DNA of 15,082 nt from Syntrophomonadaceae bacterium (GCA_012840625.1 DUSB01000069.1:1-15082); one strand, 5' to 3'. Positions 1 to 6,941 are shown, counted from the stretch's first letter. Made by a program: numbers and translations. The notes: generated by a model not told the origin, from the sequence alone.

Positions 1-188
1 AGCTTATTCACCAGCATCTAGACCAGCTTCAAGAACTATTAACGCGATTGAATGAGGTTGAGGCCGATCATTCCCAGGGCATTGATGAATTTCAGATGTA
101 TACCCTCCGCTTCGGCCAGGACTTCTACACATTTTTAGACCAGTGGTATCGCCAGTTACTGCAGGAATTAGAAAGTAAACCGGAATAG
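1..188 (+). CDS. C-terminal end of a probable PadR-family transcriptional regulator (5' end outside window)
   Basis: An open frame enters from the left edge (reading from base 3) and stops at TAG 186-188, giving about 61 residues. The visible part is amphipathic and helical: a Leu/Gln/Glu-rich helix (LDQLQELLTRLNEVEADH) followed by a second segment around YTLRFGQDFYTFLDQWYRQL. This pattern (a coiled helix, an acidic turn, then 'LTLxYGxxxYxxxLxWL') resembles the C-terminal dimerisation domain of PadR/virulence-activator-alpha regulators. The DNA-binding winged helix would lie upstream, outside the window, so the DNA-binding role is inferred. No terminator directly follows the stop; the nearest strong hairpin on this strand is at 485-560. 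Confidence 0.55.
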   Translation, partial: LIHQHLDQLQELLTRLNEVEADHSQGIDEFQMYTLRFGQDFYTFLDQWYRQLLQELESKPE

Positions 189-244
189 TTTATTATCTTC
201 CCCCTTACGGATTATGCTGATACTTCGGAAACAGTCTCAGGTAA

Positions 245-382
245 GGTTCTCCGCCTTTTGTTATTATGTTATTGTTAAAGTTAATACATGTGGAATTCCT
301 GGATGAAATTCTGCGAACTAATAATATGAAGAAAATTGATCGTAAAGCATTGCGCGAAATGGAACAATCCCGCCAGAAATAA
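245..382 (+). pseudogene. Fragment resembling the C-terminus of an AMP-forming acyl-CoA synthetase
   Basis: After an in-frame TAA at 242-244, the frame read from 245 ends at TAA 380-382. Its last 31 residues include VEFLDEILRTNN and then MKKIDRKALREMEQ. This closely resembles the end of ANL-superfamily ligases ('VEFVDELPRTxxGKIxRxxLRE'), where the Lys is the A10 catalytic lysine of the C-terminal lid. No Shine-Dalgarno or plausible start precedes it, the residues upstream (245-286) do not resemble a ligase, and the rest of a roughly 500-residue enzyme is absent, so I call it a remnant. An alternative is a chance resemblance of a short frame. The remainder of the 189-611 gap holds no convincing gene; the only other feature I see is the long hairpin. 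Confidence 0.5.
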
Positions 383-480
383 AGATTACTACCGGTTAAA
401 CTTAACAATACAGAGGTGGAATAAGAAAGGATATTCCTCTTTGCTTAACTGAGTACTCTTGCTTTTAAAATCTAAATCAT

Positions 481-560
481 AAAACCAAACCGCTTCCAGT
501 CATATTGAACTGCTCTCTGACAGAGCTCAGTTCAATATGACCGAAAGCGGTTTGGCTTTT
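481..560. terminator. Very long hairpin, probable bidirectional intrinsic terminator
   Basis: Arms 485-511 and 529-555 (27 nt each) are complementary except at two positions. The loop contains a further 5-bp stem (GCTCT/AGAGC). The outer flanks are AAAA (481-484) and CTTTT (556-560), so either transcript ends in a U-rich run. The two imperfect positions are C/A and A/C in plus-strand RNA but become G-U wobbles in minus-strand RNA. The minus-strand hairpin is therefore fully paired, which fits termination about 55 nt beyond the DUF6075-like gene. The plus-strand side may also serve transcripts from the regulator at the left edge. Confidence 0.75.
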
Positions 561-611
561 CTATTACTGTTCACTATATTACATGTAAGTTTATCAACAG
601 CAAATAACTGT

Positions 612-959
612 TCAGACCAGATGCCTGATCTTAATAGCATTCATAACGATACGTCCATAGTAAGGATCATTCTCGCGAATAAATTCCTGTACTGAATGAC
701 AGGGCCAGAAAAATGGGTTGAAGACATCCATAGCAAGATGAATAAGGGCTGCCGTGATACCGGTTCCAATTCTGGATAATAGTCCAAAGTTTATGCTATC
801 AGGATGAATGCATTTTTCTATGACAGGATGGTCTTCAGCCAGCGAACTCAGTATATAGATGGCAGCCAGATAATCAGGCTCACTACAATGTTCGCTCTTT
901 CCTGCCCGAGCCAGAAAGCTGTAGAAGTTGTTTTCATGCTGGGCATTACGAAAATACAT
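612..959 (-). CDS. Small hypothetical protein resembling DUF6075 family
   Basis: This 115-residue protein has no membrane segment or signal peptide. It starts MYFRNAQHENNF, has a middle segment DYLAAIYILSSLAE, and then a hydrophobic helix GLLSRIGTGITAALIHLAMDVFN. The order 'phe/his-rich N-terminus, D-Y-x-A-x-I-Y-x-L-S, then a helix ending in hxNxF' resembles the clostridial DUF6075 proteins of unknown function; this is recognition by eye. I chose the ATG at 957-959 because a GGGGG run lies 8-9 nt before it and the family begins at this MYF-like point; an ATG five codons upstream (974) is possible but poorly preceded. It lies downstream of the mscS gene on the same strand, about 115 bp away, and is followed by the long hairpin at 481-560. 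Confidence 0.6.
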   Translation of the reverse strand: MYFRNAQHENNFYSFLARAGKSEHCSEPDYLAAIYILSSLAEDHPVIEKCIHPDSINFGLLSRIGTGITAALIHLAMDVFNPFFWPCHSVQEFIRENDPYYGRIVMNAIKIRHLV

Positions 960-1022
960 ACAGCCTGCCCCCATTCCATGACACCGACCGTGGATTCGAT
1001 GGATCCTTCTTAGCTATATAGT

Positions 1023-1028
1023 ATTATA
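1023..1028 (-). promoter_or_regulatory. Perfect TATAAT -10-like hexamer upstream of the DUF6075-like gene
   Basis: On the minus strand TATAAT lies about 65 nt before the chosen start. The position 17 nt upstream reads AAAACT, a poor -35, so the promoter is doubtful. The hexamer sits inside a small inverted repeat (CTATA-N6-TATAG, 1014-1029). The gene could also be read through from mscS, since I see no terminator directly after that gene. Confidence 0.3.
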
Positions 1029-1073
1029 GTAATGTTTGGATGTATAGTTTTATAGCACTTTTTCTGCTTTTTT

Positions 1074-2132
1074 TTACAAGTTTTCAACCACCAGATTTTG
1101 ACTGGGAAATGCCATTGATACCCCTGCTGCGTCTAGTATCTCCATAATTTTAAAATTAACATCCTCGCGCACAGCTAGGTATTCATCCCATACTGTAGTG
1201 CTGGTAAAACAATAAACAAAAACATCCAGACTGCCAGGGTGGATCGTTTCCAGGTAAACCATAATGGTTTCAGGATGAATACCGGGATGATCTCGGAGCA
1301 TTTCTTCAATGCTTTTCACCACCGTTTTCATCTGGTCTGCAGTACTCTTTACACTTAAGCGCAGATGAAAATCGAGACGGCGTTTCCCCATCCTGCTCCA
1401 GTTGGTAATCGCTTCGCGGGCTAGTGTTGAGTTAGGCACTGTCACCAATGCCTGAGCAAAAGTTCGAAAGCGTGTACTGCGAAAGCTTATATCTTCAACC
1501 GTTCCTTCCACTGAAGGCGTATATACCCAGTCGCCCAGAGAAAAAGGTTTTTCCATGACAATAACAATGCCGCCAAATAAATTGGCCAGCATATCCTGGG
1601 CCGCCAGGGCAAAGGCCAGACCGCCCAGGCCCAAACCAGCTATAAAGCCGTTGACATCATAATCCCATTCATTGGCTATCAATATGACTGATAAAGCAAT
1701 AATAGCAATCTGAATAACTTTGGAAATAAGCGGCACCAGTATTTGATCCATTTCCATACGATCAACCAGCTCTTCGGTTAAAAAAGCTTTGGTCCCTGCC
1801 AGGCGATAAATGCCCCAGGCAATAACCAGCACGATAAATGAACGTAATATTTTAACCAAAACTACGTCATACTGAGCAGGAAGGTCTAAATAACATAATG
1901 TATAATAAACACCCAGTACGACAAAAAGGGTGCGTAAAGGCATCTCAAAGGCGTTTAGCAGGTGCTGGTCCAGGTCAATACGACTTTTTGATACCACCCG
2001 GCCGATAAAGGTAACCAGATACCTAGCCACCAGAATCCCAGCAATATAAAAAGCAAAAAATATGGCTAGGCAGATCAGGATCAACATAGTTAAATCATAA
2101 TTTTGCCTGAAGAATTCCTGCAGCAATTGCAT
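1074..2132 (-). CDS. Small-conductance mechanosensitive ion channel, MscS family (YnaI-like, five membrane segments)
   Basis: A 352-residue membrane channel predicted to open under membrane tension and release solutes during osmotic downshock. Five hydrophobic segments are visible: LTMLILICLAIFFAFYIAG near residues 14-38, then around LRTLFVVLGVYYTLCYL, FIVLVIAWGIYRL, and KVIQIAIIALSVILIA. The fifth is the glycine/alanine-rich pore helix FIAGLGLGGLAFALAAQDML, which is the MscS hallmark. After it come the beta domain (GDWV...GTVEDISFRSTRFRTF...TVPNSTLA) and the alpha/beta cytoplasmic cage domain. Length and topology resemble E. coli YnaI more than the three-segment MscS. The start at 2132 is set by GGAGGA 7 nt upstream; an earlier in-frame ATG at 2204 would lie upstream of the promoter seen at 2168-2195. 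Confidence 0.93.
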   Translation of the reverse strand: MQLLQEFFRQNYDLTMLILICLAIFFAFYIAGILVARYLVTFIGRVVSKSRIDLDQHLLNAFEMPLRTLFVVLGVYYTLCYLDLPAQYDVVLVKILRSFIVLVIAWGIYRLAGTKAFLTEELVDRMEMDQILVPLISKVIQIAIIALSVILIANEWDYDVNGFIAGLGLGGLAFALAAQDMLANLFGGIVIVMEKPFSLGDWVYTPSVEGTVEDISFRSTRFRTFAQALVTVPNSTLAREAITNWSRMGKRRLDFHLRLSVKSTADQMKTVVKSIEEMLRDHPGIHPETIMVYLETIHPGSLDVFVYCFTSTTVWDEYLAVREDVNFKIMEILDAAGVSMAFPSQNLVVENL

Positions 2133-2167
2133 ATCGTCTTCCTCCACTATACTTTGAAGCTGGATTA

Positions 2168-2195
2168 ATTTTATCATGCACCAGCACCAAAGCAA
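2168..2195 (-). promoter_or_regulatory. Sigma-A-type promoter of the MscS-family gene, extended -10
   Basis: Minus strand: TTGCTT (2190-2195), a 16-nt spacer, then TAAAAT (2168-2173) preceded by TGA, which gives the extended -10 element TGnTAAAAT. It would start transcription near 2161, about 30 nt before the GGAGG/ATG at 2132. It also argues that the upstream in-frame ATG at 2204 is not used. Confidence 0.65.
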
Positions 2196-2221
2196 ACCCC
2201 GCATGGAAAACGATACATTTT

Positions 2222-2251
2222 TATAAAAAAAAGACCCCTATATGAGGTCTT
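2222..2251 (-). terminator. Rho-independent terminator after the truncated acyl-CoA-synthetase-like gene
   Basis: Minus-strand RNA reads AAGACC, a short AU-rich loop, GGTCTT, then an uninterrupted run of U. The stem lies at about 2231-2250 and the U-run at 2224-2230. It follows the stop at 2290 by about 40 nt and isolates that gene from mscS, which has its own promoter immediately downstream. Confidence 0.75.
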
Positions 2252-2289
2252 AGTTTTAAAAGATTATAAAGAAATAAAACATGCTTGCT

Positions 2290-3177
2290 TTAAGCGATAA
2301 CAATATCCTTTTGTGCCGCCATCCTGCGTAAATCCTTTGTGTTTTGTATCCTGGGCGGTCCTGCTCCAAATTTAATTAAGGCACCAATAGCCACCATGGA
2401 TAAAAAGGCATAGGTTCTTTCTCTGCTATCAGGCAAGGGAATAATCGTGGCGTAAATATTATTCAGCTTTCCCTCCAGGTTTTTCTCCAGGAGGCTGTTT
2501 AGTTCCTGCCGCTCGCCTTCGATCCATTCACTCTGTTTCAGGATAGAACATTTTAACTTATTCATAGTACTTAGAGTATAGATAACGCGGGCGGGATCAT
2601 CCGTGGTAATATTCTGCCACCGTTGGTGTAGTAAATCGGGTTTTTCCCTGCTATAATCAATCCCCTGCTGGATAAATTCCTCCAAGCCAAAGGTAAACTT
2701 CTGATCCCCTGCAAAATCTTCCTGCAGACAAATGACAGCCTGCAATGAGGGCATTTTATCCCGTAATTGTACCACCCGCTTCAAGACGGCTTGGTTTTCC
2801 GCAAAGATAAATTTAATATCTGCTCGATTAATAATGTAGACTAGGTCTATATCACTGACTGTAATAGGTACTGTGGTACTTATTCCACCGCTGATCTGAA
2901 TGGCAATATCAGCCCAGGCTCTTGGAGCCGTTAACCTGGAAAGCAAGCAGATATCATCACCTTTCTTGGCTCCTAACTTCATTAGAGCATACGCTATCGA
3001 TTCAGAAATATCTGCCCATTGGCGGTAGTTAATCGTCTTCCAACCCTGCTTGGTTTTATACGTATTGGCCGGAAAATCCCCAGCATTTCCCACCGTAGTG
3101 TAAAAGAGCTGAGGAATAGTAGGTGTCTGCTTACGAAAAACATCCAAAATCGCCAGATCCTTTTCCTTCTTTAACAA
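2290..3177 (-). CDS. Truncated long-chain acyl-CoA synthetase-like protein lacking the ATP-binding loop
   Basis: The 295 residues follow the start of FAA1/FadD15-type AMP-forming ligases. The N-terminus has TIPQLFYTT, GWKTINYRQWADIS and LMKLGAKKGDDICLLS; next come RAWADIAIQISGGISTTVPI and IINRADIKFIFAEN; then DDPARVIYT at the point where the A3 motif TSGTTGxPKG should follow. Here that motif reads LSTMNKLKCSI, so the phosphate-binding glycines and Lys are missing. The protein ends near IVIA, where an intact enzyme (about 600 residues) would continue to A5-A10, so adenylation activity is not expected. TTG (3175-3177) is the start, supported by AGGGGGG 7 nt upstream. A good promoter (3330-3358) and a terminator (2222-2251) flank an intact frame, so it may still be expressed. 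It could be a decaying paralogue or a repurposed non-catalytic protein. Confidence 0.8.
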   Translation of the reverse strand: MLKKEKDLAILDVFRKQTPTIPQLFYTTVGNAGDFPANTYKTKQGWKTINYRQWADISESIAYALMKLGAKKGDDICLLSRLTAPRAWADIAIQISGGISTTVPITVSDIDLVYIINRADIKFIFAENQAVLKRVVQLRDKMPSLQAVICLQEDFAGDQKFTFGLEEFIQQGIDYSREKPDLLHQRWQNITTDDPARVIYTLSTMNKLKCSILKQSEWIEGERQELNSLLEKNLEGKLNNIYATIIPLPDSRERTYAFLSMVAIGALIKFGAGPPRIQNTKDLRRMAAQKDIVIA

Positions 3178-3232
3178 GACGTTTCCCCCCTACCTAATTA
3201 ATTGCACACCCGGCGCTTCTATAAGACCAAAT

Positions 3233-3241
3233 CCCCCCCCC
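3233..3241. repeat. Homopolymer run of nine C (G9 in the leader RNA)
   Basis: The run lies in the roughly 145-nt leader between the promoter at 3330-3358 and the TTG start at 3177. A second run (C6, 3185-3190) serves as the Shine-Dalgarno of that gene. G9 in the RNA is prone to slippage and could also form G-rich structure, but no coding frame depends on it. Confidence 0.9.
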
Positions 3242-3329
3242 ATATGCAAACGCCTGCCCCCTTCACTACATCTGATTAGCTTTTTGGCTGATGTTACATA
3301 CGCAAATATTCCCTGTCTTTATATTCATA

Positions 3330-3358
3330 ATAATATCACGTATTGTTATATTATTCAA
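3330..3358 (-). promoter_or_regulatory. Sigma-A-type promoter of the truncated acyl-CoA-synthetase-like gene
   Basis: Minus strand: TTGAAT (3353-3358), a 17-nt spacer, TATTAT (3330-3335), in an AT-rich stretch just downstream of the EF-G-like gene's terminator. It predicts a start near 3323 and a G-rich leader of about 145 nt before the TTG at 3177. Confidence 0.6.
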
Positions 3359-3385
3359 TTATGTGTAAATTTTACCTTCTGATAC

Positions 3386-3415
3386 ATAAAAAGGAGCCTC
3401 ATTCGAGGCTCCTTT
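3386..3415 (-). terminator. Rho-independent terminator after the EF-G-like gene
   Basis: A perfect 11-bp stem (AAAGGAGCCTC at 3390-3400 pairing with 3405-3415) and a 4-nt loop. On the minus strand the stem runs into a short U-run. It lies 17 bp beyond the stop codon of the EF-G-like gene. Confidence 0.85.
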
Positions 3416-3431
3416 AGAAACGCTAGTTTTC

Positions 3432-5474
3432 TTATTTTTCTTCCCGTTGCTGCTTTGCTTGGGCGATAATTTTTTCTGCATCCTGTGCAGGCACTTCTTC
3501 ATAATGATCAAATTCCATCTTAAATTTTCCTCTGCCCTGAGTCATCGATTTTAGGTCAATGGTATAGCGAACCATTTCTGCGGCGGGCACCTGGGCCTTA
3601 ATGATTTGATTCTTGCCGGATGGCTCCATGCCCAGCACACGTCCACGCTTACTATTTAAGTCACCAATGATATCTCCCATATAGGCATCAGGAACTTCAA
3701 TCTCCACATTAACAATGGGTTCTAGCAATACAGGCTTGGCTGCTTCCATGCCCTTTCTGAAAGCTAAACGAGCCGCCATCTTAAAGGCTAATTCTGAAGA
3801 GTCAACGGAATGATAAGAACCATCATAGAGGGTAGCCTTAATATTGGTAACTGGATAGCCGGCCAGTACTCCTTCTTGCATGGCCTCTTGCAGGCCTTTC
3901 TCCACTGCCGGGAAGTAATTACGCGGTACAGCACCGCCAAATACTTCTTCTTCAAAAGTGAAATGTTCATCATGGGGCTCGAAGCGGATCCAGACATGTC
4001 CATACTGCCCATGACCACCACTTTGTTTTTTATGTTTTCCTTCTACTTCTACGCTGGTTTTGATGGTTTCACGATAAGGAATAAGCATTTCCTCGATCTC
4101 CACTTCCAGACCGTACTTATTAGAAAACTTTTCCATAATAATATCCAGGTGGCTGTCCCCCATAGTAGTTAAAACGTTTTGGTGCGTTTCAGCATTTTTC
4201 TCAAACCGAATGGCAGGATCTTCTTCCATTATACGCTGTAAAGCTCCGCTTAGCTTATCTTCATCCCCTTTACTCTTGGGGGTAATGGCTACGCTGTAAG
4301 TCGGTTCAGGAAACTCGATCGGATCGATCAGAACTGGATTTGATTTTATGGTTAAGGTATCACCGGTAGCAGTGGTAGATAATTTGGCTACCGCTGCAAT
4401 ATCACCTGCTGCCACTTCAGGAACAGTCAGCTGCTCTTTCCCAACCAGAATACTGATCTGAGCAATTTTTTCTTCTTTTTCTTTGTTGGCATTATAGACG
4501 AGACTGTCCGCTTTAAGGGTCCCAGTAAAAACTCTAAACAGGGAAAGTCTACCAATATAGGGATCAGCAATAGTTTTAAAAACCTGTGCGCTGAAGGGTT
4601 CAGCCTGCAAATCTTTACCTTGTACCAAGGGATGACTGTCAGGGGTGGGAGCACATTCTACAATAAAATCCATGAAAGGGTCAATCGCAATGTTATTCAG
4701 CGCTGAACCGCAGAAGACAAAAACTGCTGATCCAGATCGGACTGCATTTTTGATACCTTGCATGATCTCTTCGTTGGTTAGGTCTTCTCCCTCAAGGTAT
4801 TTGGTTAATAGATCATCATCGGTTTCAGCCGCTGCTTCAATGAGCTCCATGCGGTAAGTTTCTACATCATCCATCATATCAGCAGGTATCTCCACTTCAT
4901 TCTTTTTACCACTACCTGCTTCAAAAGTAAAAGCCTTCATGGAAATTAGATCCACGATGCCTTTAAAGTCTTCTTCTGCACCAAGAGGTAACTGAGCCGG
5001 TACGATAATATCTGAGAAAGTTTCTTTCATAGCATTCAAAACTTTATAAAAGTCAGCATGTTCACGATCCATTTTGTTAATAAATGCCAGTTTGGGAATA
5101 TCAGGATAATCTTCCCATACCACCTGGGTCTGAACTTCAACATCGGCTGATGAGGCTGAAAACATACAGACTAGGCTCTCAACCGCCCTGACCGCTCCAC
5201 AGACTTCAAAATAAAAGTCAGCATAACCGGGGGTATCAAGGATGTTAATTTTATGATCCCTATGCTCACAGGGAATTAAGGCAGTGCTTATGGTAAATTT
5301 TTTCTTGGTCTCTTCCGGCAAATAATCTGAAACCGTACTCCCATCATCAACTTTTCCCATCCGTTTGGTAGCACCTGTATTAAAAAGCATCGCTTCTGCC
5401 AGTGTTGTTTTTCCGGTTCCTCCGTGCCCAACGAGTGCTATATTTCGAATCTGCTGTGTAGGGTATACCTTCAT
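3432..5474 (-). CDS. Elongation factor G-like translational GTPase (EF-G paralogue)
   Basis: A 680-residue protein with the five-domain EF-G layout. GTPase motifs: P-loop GHGGTGKTT (16-24), switch I Thr in KKFTIST (Thr61), DTPGYADF (80-87), NKMD (133-136) and a G5-type CGSA near residue 255. Domain II (about 290-375), domain III with GDSHLDIIMEKF, domain IV with QSGGHGQYGHVWIRFEP and DGSYHSVDSSELAFK, and domain V with YMGDIIGDLNSKRGRVLGME are all present. Canonical EF-G has AHIDAGKTT and DTPGH; here the P-loop is GHGGTGKTT and the switch II His is Tyr84. Both point to the EF-G-like subgroup rather than the main translocase, which usually sits with rpsL/rpsG/tuf, genes absent here. Its cellular job is not settled. 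The ATG start has GAGGAGG 7 nt upstream. It lies downstream of surE with a 105-bp gap and ends at a strong terminator. Confidence 0.92.
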   Translation of the reverse strand: MKVYPTQQIRNIALVGHGGTGKTTLAEAMLFNTGATKRMGKVDDGSTVSDYLPEETKKKFTISTALIPCEHRDHKINILDTPGYADFYFEVCGAVRAVESLVCMFSASSADVEVQTQVVWEDYPDIPKLAFINKMDREHADFYKVLNAMKETFSDIIVPAQLPLGAEEDFKGIVDLISMKAFTFEAGSGKKNEVEIPADMMDDVETYRMELIEAAAETDDDLLTKYLEGEDLTNEEIMQGIKNAVRSGSAVFVFCGSALNNIAIDPFMDFIVECAPTPDSHPLVQGKDLQAEPFSAQVFKTIADPYIGRLSLFRVFTGTLKADSLVYNANKEKEEKIAQISILVGKEQLTVPEVAAGDIAAVAKLSTTATGDTLTIKSNPVLIDPIEFPEPTYSVAITPKSKGDEDKLSGALQRIMEEDPAIRFEKNAETHQNVLTTMGDSHLDIIMEKFSNKYGLEVEIEEMLIPYRETIKTSVEVEGKHKKQSGGHGQYGHVWIRFEPHDEHFTFEEEVFGGAVPRNYFPAVEKGLQEAMQEGVLAGYPVTNIKATLYDGSYHSVDSSELAFKMAARLAFRKGMEAAKPVLLEPIVNVEIEVPDAYMGDIIGDLNSKRGRVLGMEPSGKNQIIKAQVPAAEMVRYTIDLKSMTQGRGKFKMEFDHYEEVPAQDAEKIIAQAKQQREEK

Positions 5475-5516
5475 CCAATAACCTCCTCAAATAATTGTAT
5501 AACTGTAGAAAATGGT

Positions 5517-5580
5517 ACTATACTTTGTTTAATCAGGCAAAAACTTTTTAATCGCATACAACACTCTCTATCACCTGATT
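5517..5580 (-). promoter_or_regulatory. surE to EF-G-like intergenic region: weak promoter and inverted repeat
   Basis: The minus strand carries TATAGT (5517-5522) as a possible -10 about 40 nt before the EF-G-like start, without a convincing -35. A 7-bp inverted repeat, AATCAGG (5531-5537) and CCTGATT (5574-5580), abuts the surE stop codon and the putative promoter. It is not followed by a U-run, so it is a poor terminator; an operator is possible. Confidence 0.3.
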
Positions 5581-6377
5581 TAAGTATGGCGGAAATCTTT
5601 TTTTAAAAGCCGATTAAGATATCGCTCAGATGATGATCGAAATTTGTTAATCAATTCATAATCGGTGAGATCTAATTGAATCGGTGTAATGCTAATATAA
5701 TTGTTCTCCACTGCATATACATCACTATCTTCTTCCTGCTCTTCCTCCATAATCCCACCACCCATCCAGTAATATGTGTTGCCTCTGGGATCCAGGCGTT
5801 CCTCAAATAGATTATCATAATTCCGAACACCTAATTTGCTTACCCGCACACCTTTAATTTCTTCTACGTTTAATGCGGGAACATTTATGTTAAGCAGAAT
5901 AGAGCGATCTATACCCTGCTCAAAAATCAATTGGGCCACCTGTCGGCTGAATTCAGCCGCGGTATGAAAATCATGCTCCTCACTAAAGGAATTCAAGGAA
6001 ACAGCCATGGATGGAGCACCCATGATCACCCCTTCAGCAGCAGCAGAAACAGTACCAGAGTAAAGTACATCGGTACCCAGATTGGGCCCATGATTAATCC
6101 CTGATACCACTAGATCTACAGGCTCCGGCAGCAGTCGATTCATAGCAATCTTAACACAATCTACCGGTGTGCCCCCTATAATCCAACCTTGTTTAATATC
6201 AGGCATCTTAAGCGGCATAACCCGAATCGGTTCAAATACAGTAATCGAATGCCCGGTACCGCTTCTCTGACGATCAGGCGCTGCTACATAAATGTCTCCC
6301 ATATCCTTTAGAGCCTGTACTAATGCAAATAAACCTCTGGCTTGTGCTCCATCATCATTGGTCACCAATATTTTCAT
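5580..6377 (-). CDS. surE: 5'/3'-nucleotidase SurE (stationary-phase survival protein)
   Basis: A 265-residue metal-dependent phosphohydrolase that removes phosphate from nucleoside 5'- or 3'-monophosphates, acting in the cytoplasm. The metal site is complete: NDDG with Asp8 and Asp9, Ser39 in RSGTGHS, and Asn95 in SGINHGPNLG, at the positions known for the family. Also present are GTPVDCVKIA, YSGTVSAAAEG and the C-terminal DVYAVENNYISITPI strand with the swapped-arm region. Length is normal. The ATG overlaps the lepB stop in an ATGA, so translation is probably coupled; GAGGAG lies 10 nt upstream. SurE is not otherwise linked to secretion, so the pairing with lepB is likely positional. Confidence 0.96.
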   Translation of the reverse strand: MKILVTNDDGAQARGLFALVQALKDMGDIYVAAPDRQRSGTGHSITVFEPIRVMPLKMPDIKQGWIIGGTPVDCVKIAMNRLLPEPVDLVVSGINHGPNLGTDVLYSGTVSAAAEGVIMGAPSMAVSLNSFSEEHDFHTAAEFSRQVAQLIFEQGIDRSILLNINVPALNVEEIKGVRVSKLGVRNYDNLFEERLDPRGNTYYWMGGGIMEEEQEEDSDVYAVENNYISITPIQLDLTDYELINKFRSSSERYLNRLLKKDFRHT

Positions 6378-6919
6378 TCCAGGGACACTCCTCGTTCCAA
6401 TAATTCAATATTACTAATCGGCCAGTAGATGACAAAAGCCTTCCCCTTAATATGATCACGTTTTAACCATGCATTCCACATATGGCTGTCAAAACTATGA
6501 TTACGGTTATCTCCCAGAACAAACAAACTATCCTCAGGAACAACCACGGGGCCAAAATCATAATACATAGGTTCTGCAATATAAGGTTCATATAAAGGTC
6601 TGCCGTTTATGTATACACGACCATTTTTAATTTCAATGGTTTCCCCAGGTAAAGCGATAACCCTTTTGATGTAATCTTCATTGGTATTTAATTCTTCCGG
6701 CGGCTGAAAAACTACTATATCTCCTCTTTGCGGCTCTTTGAAATGATAAATAAATTTATTGACCATGACTCGATCCTGCAGCTGCAGGGTTTCCAGCATG
6801 GATCCCGTTGGGATGATCCTCCCCTCTATTACAAAAGCCCTTAAGATCATGGCCAGGATAAAAGCAATCACTATGATGCTGATGGTTTCCTTGATAAATT
6901 CTTTCATTTCCTTGCTCAA
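6374..6919 (-). CDS. lepB: Signal peptidase I
   Basis: A 181-residue membrane-anchored serine protease that removes signal peptides from exported proteins on the outer face of the membrane. There is one N-terminal membrane anchor, ISIIVIAFILAMILRAFVI (about 13-31), as is usual in Gram-positive type I peptidases. The catalytic serine is Ser40 in IPTGSML, the general base is Lys85 in YIKRVIALPGE, and box E is GDNRNHSFDSH (136-146). The start is a TTG (6917-6919) with a GGGGGGG run 5 nt upstream; an ATG four codons later is possible but has its purine run too close. It lies 22 bp after the YpmA-like gene and overlaps surE by 4 nt. Confidence 0.95.
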   Translation of the reverse strand: MSKEMKEFIKETISIIVIAFILAMILRAFVIEGRIIPTGSMLETLQLQDRVMVNKFIYHFKEPQRGDIVVFQPPEELNTNEDYIKRVIALPGETIEIKNGRVYINGRPLYEPYIAEPMYYDFGPVVVPEDSLFVLGDNRNHSFDSHMWNAWLKRDHIKGKAFVIYWPISNIELLERGVSLE

Positions 6920-6941
6920 TTATTCCCCCCCTATGCCCTAT

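Noticed and set aside
207..276. Frame containing SETVSGKVLR, like a second acyl-CoA ligase A10 motif next to the first remnant.
   Set aside because: Only a ten-residue likeness in a 23-codon stretch with no start; chance cannot be excluded.
205..408. A 67-codon minus-strand frame opposite the ligase-like remnant.
   Set aside because: No Shine-Dalgarno, low-complexity composition, and the opposite strand carries recognisable protein similarity.
804..1013. A 69-codon plus-strand frame across the DUF6075-like gene.
   Set aside because: Antisense shadow: the minus-strand frame has the family-like sequence, a start site and a terminator.
3189..3244. A 16-codon reading frame starting at the ATG next to the G9 run, as a phase-variable upstream peptide.
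   Set aside because: All three frames after the run stop before the TTG of the gene, so slippage could not fuse or regulate it in frame.
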